From Spirosoma sp. KUDC1026 (GTDB taxonomy: Bacteria; Bacteroidota; Bacteroidia; Cytophagales; Spirosomataceae): DNA of 64,000 bases. Location: assembly GCF_013375035.1 (NCBI RefSeq), contig NZ_CP056032.1:186001-250000 (forward strand), in the 5' to 3' direction. The position numbers were made by a program, and so were the translations under genes. This document shows, piece after piece, positions 1 to 9,118 of this stretch. Position 1 is the first letter of the stretch, and each line of letters begins with the position of its first letter. Under the pieces are notes generated by a model. That model saw only the letters and a program-made list of their open reading frames with translations, searched no databases and had not been told where the DNA came from.

Positions 1-23
1 AATTTCTGAATCATAAATGGGAG

Positions 24-146
24 GAGGAAAGGAAGAAGACTGGAAACGAGGAGAATGGATAAAGGAACAAGGAGGAGTCCGCAATCTTAACGCAGTAGCT
101 TATTGCCTCTTTCTCCTTGTTCCATGTTCCATTTTTTCCTTTCCTC
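24..146. repeat. Purine-rich nested inverted repeat
   Basis: Two nested arms pair across this spacer. GAGGAAAGGAA at 24-34 is the reverse complement of 136-146, and GGAACAAGGAG at 64-74 is the reverse complement of 113-123. It sits just past the stop of the leftward adaptor gene, so it may act as a terminator or long hairpin. A second purine/pyrimidine hairpin of similar composition lies at 34210-34285. The role is inferred. Confidence 0.5.
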
Positions 147-154
147 TTAAAAAA

Positions 155-1117
155 TTAATACCCAAAACTTAGTCCTTTTAACTGCAATGTATTGGCAGCA
201 ACAACAGCGTCTTCGTTGCGTAAGCCGTTCTGTACTACAATGCGGTTGTTTTGCTGCTGACCGAGCTGAACCGGGCGACGCTCGATGCTCTTTGGTCCGG
301 TTTTCACGAAGACGTAATCCTGGCCCTGCACCGTTACCACGGCGTCGCGCGAGACCGTGATAGAATTTCCTTCGACCACGCCAAACTGCACCGTAGCGTA
401 CATACCCGCTTTCAGGCGCCCGTCGGGATTGTCAACGGCAATACGCAGTTTAATCTGACGGGTGGTGTTGTCTACGTAATCGTTGATATCGTCAATCCGT
501 CCCTGAAAGTGCTGGTTCGGGAACGAAGCAAAGTTGAGCGTACAGGGCAGGCCCTTCCGGATGCTGCCGAACTGATTTTCCGGAATCTCACAGACTACCA
601 GACTGGTGTTGGGTTTGGCGCGACGTAACGCTTCCGGATCGAAACCGGCTAGTTTCAGCGTAGCCTCATCGCTGATAATGGCCGCTTCTTCGTTAGCCAG
701 CTGGGTCTGCGCTTCGATGACTTCCTTGCCCGATGCGGCCCCGTGCGCCTGTAAATCGCGCACCCGCGCCAGGTTGCCCCGCTGGGTCTGAATATTGATC
801 CGGTGCTGCAGAATGGCCGTATAATTCGCCGACAGATCCGGATTATCGAACAGCACCAGCCGCTCGGATGGGCTTTCGATAGAACGAACCACCATAGCCG
901 CTACGTGACCGGGAGCCGAAAAATCATTCCGGATAGCGCCGGGCTGCGCCGGTTCCGTCGTAAATGGCTTTATCATAGCCGCGTCGGGAAACGTAATTTT
1001 CTTCCCGTCGGCACTCACTTCGGGCCGGGGGATAGCCGTCACTACCGGCTTGGATTTTTCTTTGCAGGAGACCGTAATGAGCCCCAGCAGGATAACAACA
1101 TGACGAAGCGATATCAT
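155..1117 (-). CDS. Efflux RND/CusB-type periplasmic adaptor lipoprotein
   Basis: This 320-aa protein is a membrane-fusion (HlyD/CusB family) adaptor that would link an inner-membrane pump to a TolC-type channel. A short hydrophobic N-terminus ends in a lipobox (LITVSC, Cys18), so it is probably lipid-anchored. The middle is helical (residues about 80-150), and a beta-barrel part follows around 170-250 (RIDDINDYVDNTTRQIKLRI, LKAGMYATVQF), which is the family signature. It lies 31 bp after the TolC-like gene, so the two are probably co-transcribed. No RND pump gene is visible, and a hairpin-rich spacer follows the stop. Metal versus drug specificity cannot be read from the sequence. Confidence 0.82.
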   Translation of the reverse strand: MISLRHVVILLGLITVSCKEKSKPVVTAIPRPEVSADGKKITFPDAAMIKPFTTEPAQPGAIRNDFSAPGHVAAMVVRSIESPSERLVLFDNPDLSANYTAILQHRINIQTQRGNLARVRDLQAHGAASGKEVIEAQTQLANEEAAIISDEATLKLAGFDPEALRRAKPNTSLVVCEIPENQFGSIRKGLPCTLNFASFPNQHFQGRIDDINDYVDNTTRQIKLRIAVDNPDGRLKAGMYATVQFGVVEGNSITVSRDAVVTVQGQDYVFVKTGPKSIERRPVQLGQQQNNRIVVQNGLRNEDAVVAANTLQLKGLSFGY

Positions 1118-1148
1118 TTTTGCGAGTAACTAGCCTGAAGATTGCGGA

Positions 1149-2441
1149 TTAGTAGGTATTGATCTGCCCGGTCGAGTATAGCAACCGGATGTAATTCTGA
1201 CGGTAGGTGTAAACGGCTTCGTAATAGGCCGTCTGCGTCTCGAACCAGGAGCGTTGCGCTTCGAAAAGGTCGATCAGGTTCGTAGCTCCCCGCAGATAGG
1301 CGTAGCGTACGGACGCCAGCACCTGATCGGCATCGCGCCGGATGCCCGTGTAGCGCTCCACGTTCCGACGGCTGGCGATAAACGACTCGTAGGCAGTGCT
1401 CACTTCGGTTCGAATACGTGCCTGTACTAAGGTAGCCGCCTGACTGGCTTGGTTCTGCGTGATTTGCGCTTTCTGAATTTCGCCCTGATTGCGGTTGTAG
1501 AACGGTAGTTCGAGCGTAAGGAAGACCCCTGCATAGGGCACGCTGTTCTGGGGGTTCCAGATTAGACCGGCTTCGTTACGCGGTTTAGCCAACACCCGTT
1601 GTAACGCCAGGTTGCGCTGAGCCGCTTCGACGGTAGCCGCGGCCACCCCCACATCGGTCCGGCTGGTGGATGCCAGTTGCAGCAGGCTGTCAGCCGGGGC
1701 CAGCGCAACGGGATGTAGCACCAGTGGGTTGGGAACAGCCGGATTAACGATGGAATCGTTCATGGCCACACTAATACTGTCGGTGGTACCCAGCACCAGC
1801 CGGAGTTCGTTGAGTCGGTTGCGCAGGTCCTGCTGGGCAGTACGTGTCTGTAATTCGTATTGATCGAGCAACAGTCGCGTCCGGGTCAGATCGGTAGTAG
1901 AAATGGCCAGATTTTTCAGGCGTACCCGGTTGAGCTGTACCAACGTATCGGTGTTAGCGCGGGCTCGCTCCAGTAATACCACCTGAATACGAGCGTACCA
2001 GGCATCCAGAAACCGATTAGCCGCATCGAAGAGGATAGTGCGTTCCGTTTCGGCCACACTTCGTTCTGCTACTCTCGTACTGGCCTGAGCAAAACGCGTA
2101 CGGTAATCCCGTTTGTGATGGATATCAAACTCTTTGGTGGCCTGCAACCAGAACTGCCGCCGTTGTCGACTCAGGCTGCCTGGGGCATCGGTAACCGGCA
2201 CGGCAGGCTGTCCCTGATTGAGTTGAAATAAGGTCTGATTGTTAAGAACTGGGTTCGAGCGGAGGTTAGCCGTTACCTCATCGGCCTGCGCGGCATTGAT
2301 ATTCAGACGTTCGATACGTAACGCCGGACTATTGGTACGTACCTGCTGCAGCGCCTGCCGAAGCGTTAATGGCGACTGAGCATAAGCGGCCAGCTGTAGG
2401 CCACTGATTAAGAATAGATTAAATAGTAATTTCCTGAGTAA
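1149..2441 (-). CDS. TolC family outer-membrane efflux protein
   Basis: Outer-membrane factor of a tripartite efflux system. The start at 2441 is chosen because it places a clear signal peptide at the N-terminus (MLLRKLLFNLFLISG, cleaved after AYAQ); the frame opens a further 11 codons upstream. Two long Gln/Ala/Arg-rich helical halves, such as ALQQVRTNSPALRIERLNIN near the start and TAYESFIASRRNVERYTGIR near the end, match the duplicated OEP domain. The length of about 430 aa is normal for CzcC/CusC-type channels. A TTATTTTG promoter-like box lies 23 bp upstream of this start. It pairs functionally with the adaptor gene downstream. Confidence 0.85.
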   Translation of the reverse strand, partial: LLRKLLFNLFLISGLQLAAYAQSPLTLRQALQQVRTNSPALRIERLNINAAQADEVTANLRSNPVLNNQTLFQLNQGQPAVPVTDAPGSLSRQRRQFWLQATKEFDIHHKRDYRTRFAQASTRVAERSVAETERTILFDAANRFLDAWYARIQVVLLERARANTDTLVQLNRVRLKNLAISTTDLTRTRLLLDQYELQTRTAQQDLRNRLNELRLVLGTTDSISVAMNDSIVNPAVPNPLVLHPVALAPADSLLQLASTSRTDVGVAAATVEAAQRNLALQRVLAKPRNEAGLIWNPQNSVPYAGVFLTLELPFYNRNQGEIQKAQITQNQASQAATLVQARIRTEVSTAYESFIASRRNVERYTGIRRDADQVLASVRYAYLRGATNLIDLFEAQRSWFETQTAYYEAVYTYRQNYIRLLYSTGQINTY

Positions 2442-2463
2442 CATTGGTTTCGGAAGTACCTGG

Positions 2464-2471
2464 CAAAATAA
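2464..2471 (-). promoter_or_regulatory. Putative -7 promoter box (TTATTTTG)
   Basis: The minus strand reads TTATTTTG, one mismatch from the Bacteroidota -7 consensus TAnnTTTG, about 22 bp before the TolC-like start codon at 2441. A TTG triplet lies further upstream, near the expected -33 position. Seen by eye only. Confidence 0.35.
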
Positions 2472-2560
2472 CAAAATGCCTGTCCGACAACCGTCTACTA
2501 CTCAATTAAAAGGCTGTTAAATATACTCAATCCGTATAAGTACCTCGTTACGATGCGCCG

Positions 2561-3151
2561 TTAGAACCAGGGGCGCCTGACCTTGAACGACCGCCGGAGA
2601 CCGCTGAGCAGTAGAAACGCGCCAACAAGTCCGAAAATAACCGCCAGCAGTGTAATGTGCAGGATGGCAAACAGAACGGCGATCAGAATAACGATTACCG
2701 ACGCTTTCAGTTTCCAGCTGATGCGCTGCCACCAGTTCAGTTCCTGACGCAGGGGCATACCCAGACTCTGCCGAATCCGGTTACCCAGTTTTAACTTTTT
2801 CTGTGGTTTCGGACGTGGTTGCTGGGTGGTTCGTTCCTGGCGGCTTTCGGTCAGTAGCTTTTCGATCCGTTGTACCCGCTGTTCGATTCGATGGCCGGTT
2901 GTCTGCTGGGGCACGCTTTTGCGACTGACCGTTACTGGTTCGGCAGATCCTTCTCCGGTTATAGTCTCAGGCAGCGTTTCCTCCTGTACATCAGCAACCA
3001 GAACAGCCGAGTCAGCGCCCGGTTTATAGGCGTCAACCGGTAACCGGCTGGCAGCCGCACGCGCTGTGGGTTGAAAATAAGCAACGGGGCGCTGGCAGGA
3101 AGCCGCAAACAGACAGACAACAACCGAAAAAAGAGAAAGCGTATAGTTCAT
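2561..3151 (-). CDS. Small lipoprotein with C-terminal membrane segments, unknown function
   Basis: Not recognised as a named family. From the start at 3151 the protein is 196 aa, with a lipoprotein signal (LSLFSVVVCLFAASC). A polar, Pro/Gln/Arg-rich linker follows, containing a short helical stretch (RVQRIEKLLTESRQE). The C-terminus holds two closely spaced hydrophobic segments (ASVIVILIAVLFAILHI and LLAVIFGLVGAFLLLSGL) and a basic tail. An upstream start at 3199 would hide the lipobox, so it is less likely. Similar short lipoproteins with C-terminal membrane helices are common in Bacteroidota and are usually annotated as hypothetical. Confidence 0.7.
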   Translation of the reverse strand: MNYTLSLFSVVVCLFAASCQRPVAYFQPTARAAASRLPVDAYKPGADSAVLVADVQEETLPETITGEGSAEPVTVSRKSVPQQTTGHRIEQRVQRIEKLLTESRQERTTQQPRPKPQKKLKLGNRIRQSLGMPLRQELNWWQRISWKLKASVIVILIAVLFAILHITLLAVIFGLVGAFLLLSGLRRSFKVRRPWF

Positions 3152-3246
3152 CAGAAGAGTAAAAAGCCTGCAAACCGGTTTCGAAAACCGTTTAGACAAC
3201 GAACCAGGGCCGATGGTTAATATAACCGGGCCGAAAAAAGCCCGGT

Positions 3247-6200
3247 CTAATTGCCTTGACGCAGGATACGATACGTAAACTGTTGCCCCGTTTTGTCAAC
3301 GGCTACCCGCACCAGAACTATCGGATTCACCCACGGGGTCAGGCTGATTTCGGCAACCGGCTCCGACGTACGTTGCTGGCTTAGCAAGCGCCCAGTCAGG
3401 TCAATTACCTGTACGGTTACGGGTTTGGGCAGATTTGTCAGTTCAATCCAGACCCGGTCGCTGGCGGGGTTCGGATAAATACGAACGTTGGGCGCCAGAA
3501 CCGGCTCCGTTGCCGTGACCAGTTCAACCCGTGTGGTTGACGGTTCCAGCAGGGCACCCACTCCGCAGGCGTTCGACACACCGGTTATCTGGTACGAGCC
3601 AGCACCGGTATTCGGCTGCCAGTCCAGTACAGCTGATTTAGTGGTCGACGTAAACGTTCGGCTGATTTGTCCCGACTGCACGCTGTACGTCCAGGGGCCA
3701 TCGCCCGTAAACCGCAGTTTAATCTGGACGGCTTTGCCGGGCTGCAGCAAGTACATAGCCGAATCGAAGCTGGCCGTCGGACTTCCCACCGCCCGGTACG
3801 TGAACGGGTTGGCCCCACTGGCCACGTTAGCATCGCTGGCTACCACCCGAATCCGATACCCCGCGCTGGACGGCAGTCCGGAAGGGATAACGGCCCGTAA
3901 GGGGCTGCTGGTCCCCGTAGTTGTCAGGGCTTTGAAGTTAGCTCCCGTCGAATCCGACAGTTGAATGGTGAAGGTGTTGCCCGTTGTGAACGTACCGGTT
4001 GTTTCGTAATCAACAGCGATGGTTGTGCTGCTGCACAATAAATCCGACGATACGTTTGTGGCCGTAACGGTTTTATCGCTGGCCGCGTTGACCGTGACGG
4101 TAGCAAGGCCCGCTGCCCGGCCGTTTCCACAGCCATTGCTGACCGATACGAGACTATAACTGGTTGTCTGCGTGGGGGCGACCTGAATGATGGCGTTGCT
4201 GCCATAGGCGGTGAAGGCGCCCTGGAAGCCATTCGACAGGGTATAGTTGACCTGCTCGGAGGTCCCTACCCCACCCATGTTGTTCAGGTTCAGATACGTT
4301 GACTGACCGGCGTTGATGACCGTATTTCCCGACAATGAGTAGGCTGGCAGCCCACTAACCGTAAAGTTACCGCTCAATGTTTCGCCCTGTCCACCCGAAG
4401 TCGAGGCCCGCACCTGATACGTTCCGGCCGGAACGGTCGTTGGCAGGGTCAGCGACACCGGTCCGCTGTTGAGCGTGGCGTTGGTCAGTGCTGTTTCGGC
4501 CTTGGTAACGGTGTTGATCAGGGTATAAGCCAGCGTTGTCCCAGCCGCAAAATCACCGGTATTGGCAACCCGGAACGTTACTGGTTGACCCGCGCAGATG
4601 GGCTGCCCCACAGCAGACGTCAAGGTGAGCGCAACGGTTGGCTTGACCGCAATCGTTGCTTCGCCCGTCGCGGTACCGTAGCCGCATCCGTTCGTGACCG
4701 TACGAATTGAATAGGTCTGGCCCGTGGTGGCCGTCAGCTCCCGAACGGCCGGTGAAGTCGTGAACGACTGACTTACTTTATCCGAGAAGACTACCTGCCA
4801 CGGTGATTCTCCCGTCAGGTTAACGGTCAGTTTCACGGTGCTGCCCGCGCTGACCGAAGCGAGGCTGGCCGTTATTAGGGCCGCCGTTGGTGGCTGCGAT
4901 ACACGAACCAGCAGGGCCGCCGTCCGGGCATCTGAATTTTTCGCGACCAGCCGCAGGTAATAATCGCCCGTCGTCAGCGAAGCCGGGATGGTCGCGACAG
5001 CCGGAGAGGTGGTTGTCGTGGCAATGGTGCTGAACACCGAATCCCGGCGCGACGCCAGCTGCAATTGATATTCGGTACCTGCCGGGGCCGATGGATTGGT
5101 AATGAACGGCAGGCTCAGGCTGCTGCCTCCGCAGAACGTAAAGTAATAGGTGTTAGTAGCGGGGCGAACGGGTAGTTCAATCCGGTACGGTTGCGGTACA
5201 TACGTAATCTGCTGGTTCGATACGGTCCCTACTCCGCAGGCATTTGCAATCGATTTCAGTCGATACGTCGTTTTACCCACCGGTTTAACCGTTACGCTTG
5301 TGCCCGAGGTCGCCGTAAAGTCGGTCGTGCCATTGGTGAATACCGTTGTAAAAGGGCCTTTCCCCGTTAGCTGTGTTACGTTCAGGGTGACCGCGCTGCC
5401 CGTCGGAATTGTGTTGGGTTCTGACCCGTAGAGGTAATAACTGTTGATGACTTCGGGAATTTCGAGCGACGCGGTTGGCTTCTGATTCACGCTGACCTGG
5501 AACTCATTGCTGGCAATCGCCGGATTCGTTGCGCTGATCCGCACTTTCCGATCGTCCGGCAGTTTAATCCGGATCGGACTGCGGGTTCCCTGTCCAACAA
5601 CGGCGGCATCGGTCCAGCCCCAGCCTTCGCCCAGCGACGAAGCGGCCGCCTGTATGCTAAATAAGTTATCCACAGCGAACGTACCGTTTGTGTGGAAAAA
5701 CACCTGAATGCTATCGCTGTTGCACTTGTTTTGCTGCACCGAATCGATCTCCACGCTCGCGGCATTCGGATTTTCGACGGTTACGACAGCAGTGGTCGAC
5801 AGGTTATCCACACGCCCGCAGCTATTCTCAAAGTAATCGATCTTGAAAGTTTTCGTTGTTGCGGCATACACCTGAACGCTCAGATCGTCGCAGTTCAAAC
5901 AGGTATTGCTTTGCGCCGGGCTGCCGCTCAGCTTGTACGTAAACGGTCCCCCACCAATGTTCTGAACACGCAAAGCCACCCTGCCCGGGCTTTCCAGCGT
6001 GCGCTGCCGGTCGTCGGCCGCAAAGTAAGGCTGTGGTTTGCGGGTCACCACAAGCGTCTGGTTCGGGTCCGAAGCTCCTTCTGTGGCGGGTGCAGTGGTG
6101 CGTATGCGCAGACTGTAATTCCGGGTAGCCAGGAAACCACTGCTGTCTGTAGGCAGGGCAGGAATTGTAAACACCAGCGTCCGACCGTTTTCCAGCGTAG

Positions 6201-7590
6201 CGGGTGCTGAGGCTAGTACGTTTCCACCGCTGCCATAACGAAAATCAACAAAATACTGGGTCGTGGATTGTTGAAGGAAATTTAGTGTAACCGGTAGCCG
6301 GATCTGCTGGCCTTCACAAACCGGCCCCCGCTGGTAACCACTACCGGGTAAGGAATCAATCGAAATTCCCTGCCGTACGGTCACCGTCGTGCTGGAGGGG
6401 TTGATAGCGGCCGGGCCGCAGGTGCTCTGAAAACTCGTAATCCGGTAGGCCGTTGTCTGTCTGGGTCGAACGATCAGGTTGCCAATCCCAGTACCATTGG
6501 ATTCGTCAATGGCCAGCTGCAGGCTATCGTTCAGAACTACCTGATAAGGACCCCGTCCACGCGCCTGCACAGAAATAGCCTGGCGCTGCCCCGCGTCAAT
6601 CGTCAGGCTGGGCGTAGTAATCTGGGCCGAAGCCGCCGGGCTGACGGTTAACTGCACACCCGTCGGATCACTGGCCGTTACGGGATTCGTTGTCAGCACC
6701 TGCACATAAAACGACGACGTAGCTGTAAAGGATGATGGCAGCTGGACTTTCAGTCCACCGCTGAATTCGACCGCATCCAACTCATATTGGCGGGCGTTGG
6801 CGGGTGCCGCCGTAGCAAACGGGTTATAGCTAATCAGCCGCACTTTGAACGTATTACCCGTCCCAAAACTACCGGCCCCTTTGGAATACGCGACCATAAA
6901 CTCGTTACCCACGCAAACCACGGCGGGCGAGGCCGACACCGTTTTCACGGCAATGGGGTTGACCGTCAGCGCAGCGGTTCCATTCCCGGCGCCTACTCCG
7001 CAACTGTTATCCACCGCCGTAATCGAGTAGGTTGTACTCCGTTCCGGATATACCGTTACGTTCTGCGTAAATGTGCTGTTACAGCAGTCCGACAGCTCCT
7101 GCCGGGTACCATCGCTGAGCGTGATGCTCACGGGCGAACTGCCCTGCACGGCGTATTGCAACGTAACGGGCTGGTACGGATTAACGGCCGGTGTGGCCGG
7201 ACCAGTCAGGGTCACTACGGCGGGGAGTATCACTTTGGGCCAGTTCGTCCACGCGCTTTCGGCGTAGGGACTGCTGCTCACGATCCGGTACTGATACCGA
7301 CCTTCTTCAGTATAGTTGGGCAGACTCGAGGGTAACTGAACCTGCGCCGGACTAGCGGCAAAGGCCTGAGACTGAACAAGAATTTCCTGTGTGTACTGAT
7401 TCCGAATCTGGATAATAAAGGTATTTCCGGATTCAAACTGTCCTGCTACGGTAAAGGGTAAGCTGGCCACGGTGTTGATACATACCGGATCGGGAACATA
7501 AGCGGCTGTAATGGTCTGGGCCAGGGTTATGTGGCCCCATACCAGTCCCAGAACAGTGCCCAACAGGCGAAAAAAACGCGAACGTAACAT
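3247..7590 (-). CDS. Giant Ig-like repeat protein with type IX secretion sorting domain
   Basis: Secreted or surface protein of about 1,447 aa. The start at 7590 gives a signal peptide (LLGTVLGLVWGHITLAQ); an in-frame start exists at 7623. The body has about seven units of two alternating beta-rich modules. One opens with a Cys motif (VCVGNEF, KCNSDSI, ICAGQP, LCSSTT) followed by a GNTF-like strand. The other ends in a TTYxI...N-x-CG motif (ITAVDNSCGVG, IRTVTNGCGYG, ITGVSNACGVG). The last 80 residues form a type A T9SS sorting domain (VRIYPNPASDRVWIEL, VIDLTGRLL). Known: such domains direct export through the type IX system. Inferred: an adhesin or scaffold. No catalytic domain is visible. 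Confidence 0.85.
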   Translation of the reverse strand: MLRSRFFRLLGTVLGLVWGHITLAQTITAAYVPDPVCINTVASLPFTVAGQFESGNTFIIQIRNQYTQEILVQSQAFAASPAQVQLPSSLPNYTEEGRYQYRIVSSSPYAESAWTNWPKVILPAVVTLTGPATPAVNPYQPVTLQYAVQGSSPVSITLSDGTRQELSDCCNSTFTQNVTVYPERSTTYSITAVDNSCGVGAGNGTAALTVNPIAVKTVSASPAVVCVGNEFMVAYSKGAGSFGTGNTFKVRLISYNPFATAAPANARQYELDAVEFSGGLKVQLPSSFTATSSFYVQVLTTNPVTASDPTGVQLTVSPAASAQITTPSLTIDAGQRQAISVQARGRGPYQVVLNDSLQLAIDESNGTGIGNLIVRPRQTTAYRITSFQSTCGPAAINPSSTTVTVRQGISIDSLPGSGYQRGPVCEGQQIRLPVTLNFLQQSTTQYFVDFRYGSGGNVLASAPATLENGRTLVFTIPALPTDSSGFLATRNYSLRIRTTAPATEGASDPNQTLVVTRKPQPYFAADDRQRTLESPGRVALRVQNIGGGPFTYKLSGSPAQSNTCLNCDDLSVQVYAATTKTFKIDYFENSCGRVDNLSTTAVVTVENPNAASVEIDSVQQNKCNSDSIQVFFHTNGTFAVDNLFSIQAAASSLGEGWGWTDAAVVGQGTRSPIRIKLPDDRKVRISATNPAIASNEFQVSVNQKPTASLEIPEVINSYYLYGSEPNTIPTGSAVTLNVTQLTGKGPFTTVFTNGTTDFTATSGTSVTVKPVGKTTYRLKSIANACGVGTVSNQQITYVPQPYRIELPVRPATNTYYFTFCGGSSLSLPFITNPSAPAGTEYQLQLASRRDSVFSTIATTTTSPAVATIPASLTTGDYYLRLVAKNSDARTAALLVRVSQPPTAALITASLASVSAGSTVKLTVNLTGESPWQVVFSDKVSQSFTTSPAVRELTATTGQTYSIRTVTNGCGYGTATGEATIAVKPTVALTLTSAVGQPICAGQPVTFRVANTGDFAAGTTLAYTLINTVTKAETALTNATLNSGPVSLTLPTTVPAGTYQVRASTSGGQGETLSGNFTVSGLPAYSLSGNTVINAGQSTYLNLNNMGGVGTSEQVNYTLSNGFQGAFTAYGSNAIIQVAPTQTTSYSLVSVSNGCGNGRAAGLATVTVNAASDKTVTATNVSSDLLCSSTTIAVDYETTGTFTTGNTFTIQLSDSTGANFKALTTTGTSSPLRAVIPSGLPSSAGYRIRVVASDANVASGANPFTYRAVGSPTASFDSAMYLLQPGKAVQIKLRFTGDGPWTYSVQSGQISRTFTSTTKSAVLDWQPNTGAGSYQITGVSNACGVGALLEPSTTRVELVTATEPVLAPNVRIYPNPASDRVWIELTNLPKPVTVQVIDLTGRLLSQQRTSEPVAEISLTPWVNPIVLVRVAVDKTGQQFTYRILRQGN

Positions 7591-7875
7591 GCTAACAATC
7601 AAACCCAGAATCGTGATCGACACTGATTTTTATCTCCATTATCTTTTCTACTCCCCAACCGGCGCTTTTCCAGTAAATCAGCAAGGGCCGGGCAATCCGC
7701 AAGCAGGTAATCATCTGGCTAACCGACTATCCCCAACCCCCTCCTATCAACGTCCTGATTTACAGACCAAAGGCAATCAAAAAAACCAGTCCCTGCCTTT
7801 TTGGGGCTTAATTTCAGCGGCAATCATACCATCCATTCAGACCCGGCTATTCGATTAGCTGCAAGCTGGGTCGCA

Positions 7876-8419
7876 AAAACCAATGATCAGACGATCAACA
7901 ACCGTGCCACATAAACCGACCGGGGACGCGCCACTCAACGCTGGAGCGTCGACTCATTGATTGCCCGCGGCTACGCGCTGGTGACGGCGTACTACGGTTA
8001 TATTGAACCTGATTTTCCGCTGGGCTGGCGGTCAGGTATCCGGTCGGCGCTGGGCGATACGTCTTGTGCTAACAACTGGGGAGCTGTGGGGGTCTGAGCC
8101 TTGAGTCGGATCCTCGACTATCTGCAAATCGATCCGCTCATCGATGGCAAGCGGGTTGTTGCTTTTGGCCATTCACGCCTGGGTAAAGCGGCCGCAGGAC
8201 GAGCGATTTGCCGCCGTAGTCGGTAATAAAGCGGGCGAAAGCGGAGCGGCTCTGTCCCGACGCTGATATAGCAAAACGGGTTTGGGCACCACGACGTTTC
8301 CACCCCTGAATCAGCCGGTTGGCCAGACCGTTCGCTACCACATCCGTAGCGGAAAATATGACGTAACGCTGTACGACTGGCAGCAGTATCTACGCTTTGC
8401 CGATGCGTTGGTTCGGTAA
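7876..8419 (+). pseudogene. Remnant of a CE15-like glucuronoyl/acetylxylan esterase
   Basis: No intact gene covers 7624-8437, but the plus strand keeps recognisable carbohydrate-esterase sequence. From 7930 it reads LIARGYALVTAYYGYIEPDF and then an in-frame TGA at 8095-8097, where the family normally has Trp (GVWAxGLSR). It continues [16 protein letters not shown] and the nucleophile elbow [10 protein letters not shown] frameshift or deletion follows, then [20 protein letters not shown] and, in another frame, KYDVTLYDWQQYLRFADAL up to the stop at 8417-8419. Another stop (7912-7914) precedes a decayed NDQTINN motif. The order matches CE15 glucuronoyl esterases. The region 7624-7875 shows nothing else. 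Confidence 0.75.
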
Positions 8420-8425
8420 CGGCCC

Positions 8426-8433
8426 TACCTTTG
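8426..8433 (+). promoter_or_regulatory. Putative -7 promoter box (TACCTTTG)
   Basis: TACCTTTG is a perfect TAnnTTTG match followed by C, ending only 4 bp before the ATG of the Nudix gene at 8438. A TTG at 8408-8410 lies at a plausible -33 distance. If used, the transcript would be leaderless or nearly so. Confidence 0.5.
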
Positions 8434-8437
8434 CGGC

Positions 8438-9022
8438 ATGACACTCAACAATGACCCCCGGCCCTGGCAGGTCGAATCTTCAGAATACCTGCACCGTTTA
8501 CCTTGGTTTACAGTACGTAAAGATGCCGTCCGGATGCAGAATGGCGGTTTTATCCCCGATTATTTTGTCCTGGAATACCCCGATTGGATTAATGTAACGG
8601 CCGTTACGACCGATGGTCAGTTAGTGCTGATCCGGCAATATCGGCACGGACTCGGGCAGGTATCGTATGAACTCTGCGCGGGCGTTGTCGATCCGGGTGA
8701 GGACCCACTGCCAGCGGCCCAGCGCGAACTGCTGGAAGAAACGGGCTTTGGCGGGGGCACCTGGGAATTGTTGATGACGCTGTCGGCCAACCCCGGTACG
8801 CACGCCAACCTTACGTACGCCTACCTGGCAACGGGTGTTACGTTACAACAGGCTCAGCAACTGGAATCGACCGAAGAGATCACAGTGCACGTGGTTTCGC
8901 CGGAACGGGCGCTTCAGCTGCTGGAGTCGGGCGACATTATGCAGTCTCTTCATGCAGCCCCCCTGTTAAAATATCTGCTTAAGCGCGCAGCGTCGGCCTC
9001 GGAACCAACCCGATATTTCTAG
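8438..9022 (+). CDS. Nudix hydrolase (ADP-ribose pyrophosphatase type)
   Basis: A 194-aa Nudix protein. The Nudix box is complete at residues 82-104: a Gly, five residues, Glu, seven residues, REL-x-EE-x-G (seen as GEDPLPAAQRELLEETGF). This loop binds the catalytic divalent metals. The ADP-ribose/ADP-sugar subfamily call rests on the length, the preceding IRQYRHGLGQ strand and the E-rich region after the box, and is less certain than the fold. The gene stands alone between an esterase remnant and an aminotransferase gene. A -7-type promoter box ends 4 bp before the ATG, so translation may begin on a leaderless message. Confidence 0.88.
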   Translation: MTLNNDPRPWQVESSEYLHRLPWFTVRKDAVRMQNGGFIPDYFVLEYPDWINVTAVTTDGQLVLIRQYRHGLGQVSYELCAGVVDPGEDPLPAAQRELLEETGFGGGTWELLMTLSANPGTHANLTYAYLATGVTLQQAQQLESTEEITVHVVSPERALQLLESGDIMQSLHAAPLLKYLLKRAASASEPTRYF

Positions 9023-9044
9023 GAGCACGACGGAATAATCCCCG

Positions 9045-9052
9045 TATCTTTG
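9045..9052 (+). promoter_or_regulatory. Putative -7 promoter box (TATCTTTG)
   Basis: Perfect TAnnTTTG match followed by C, about 66 bp before the preferred ATG (9119) of the aminotransferase gene. It argues against using the TTG codon at 9050 as the start, because that codon lies inside the promoter box. Confidence 0.5.
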
Positions 9053-9118
9053 CCGCTCCAACCCAATCGGGTTGTTTTATCTGACAATTACTCCGGTACC
9101 CAGCGTACCGCACTGGCA

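Noticed and set aside
251..1129. Plus-strand frames opposite the efflux adaptor
   Set aside because: They mirror the adaptor gene on the other strand, have no recognisable domains, and their residue make-up is that of an antisense shadow.
9050..9118. TTG at 9050 as the aminotransferase start
   Set aside because: The TTG overlaps a TAnnTTTG promoter box and the extra residues do not resemble the family N-terminus; ATG 9119 fits better.
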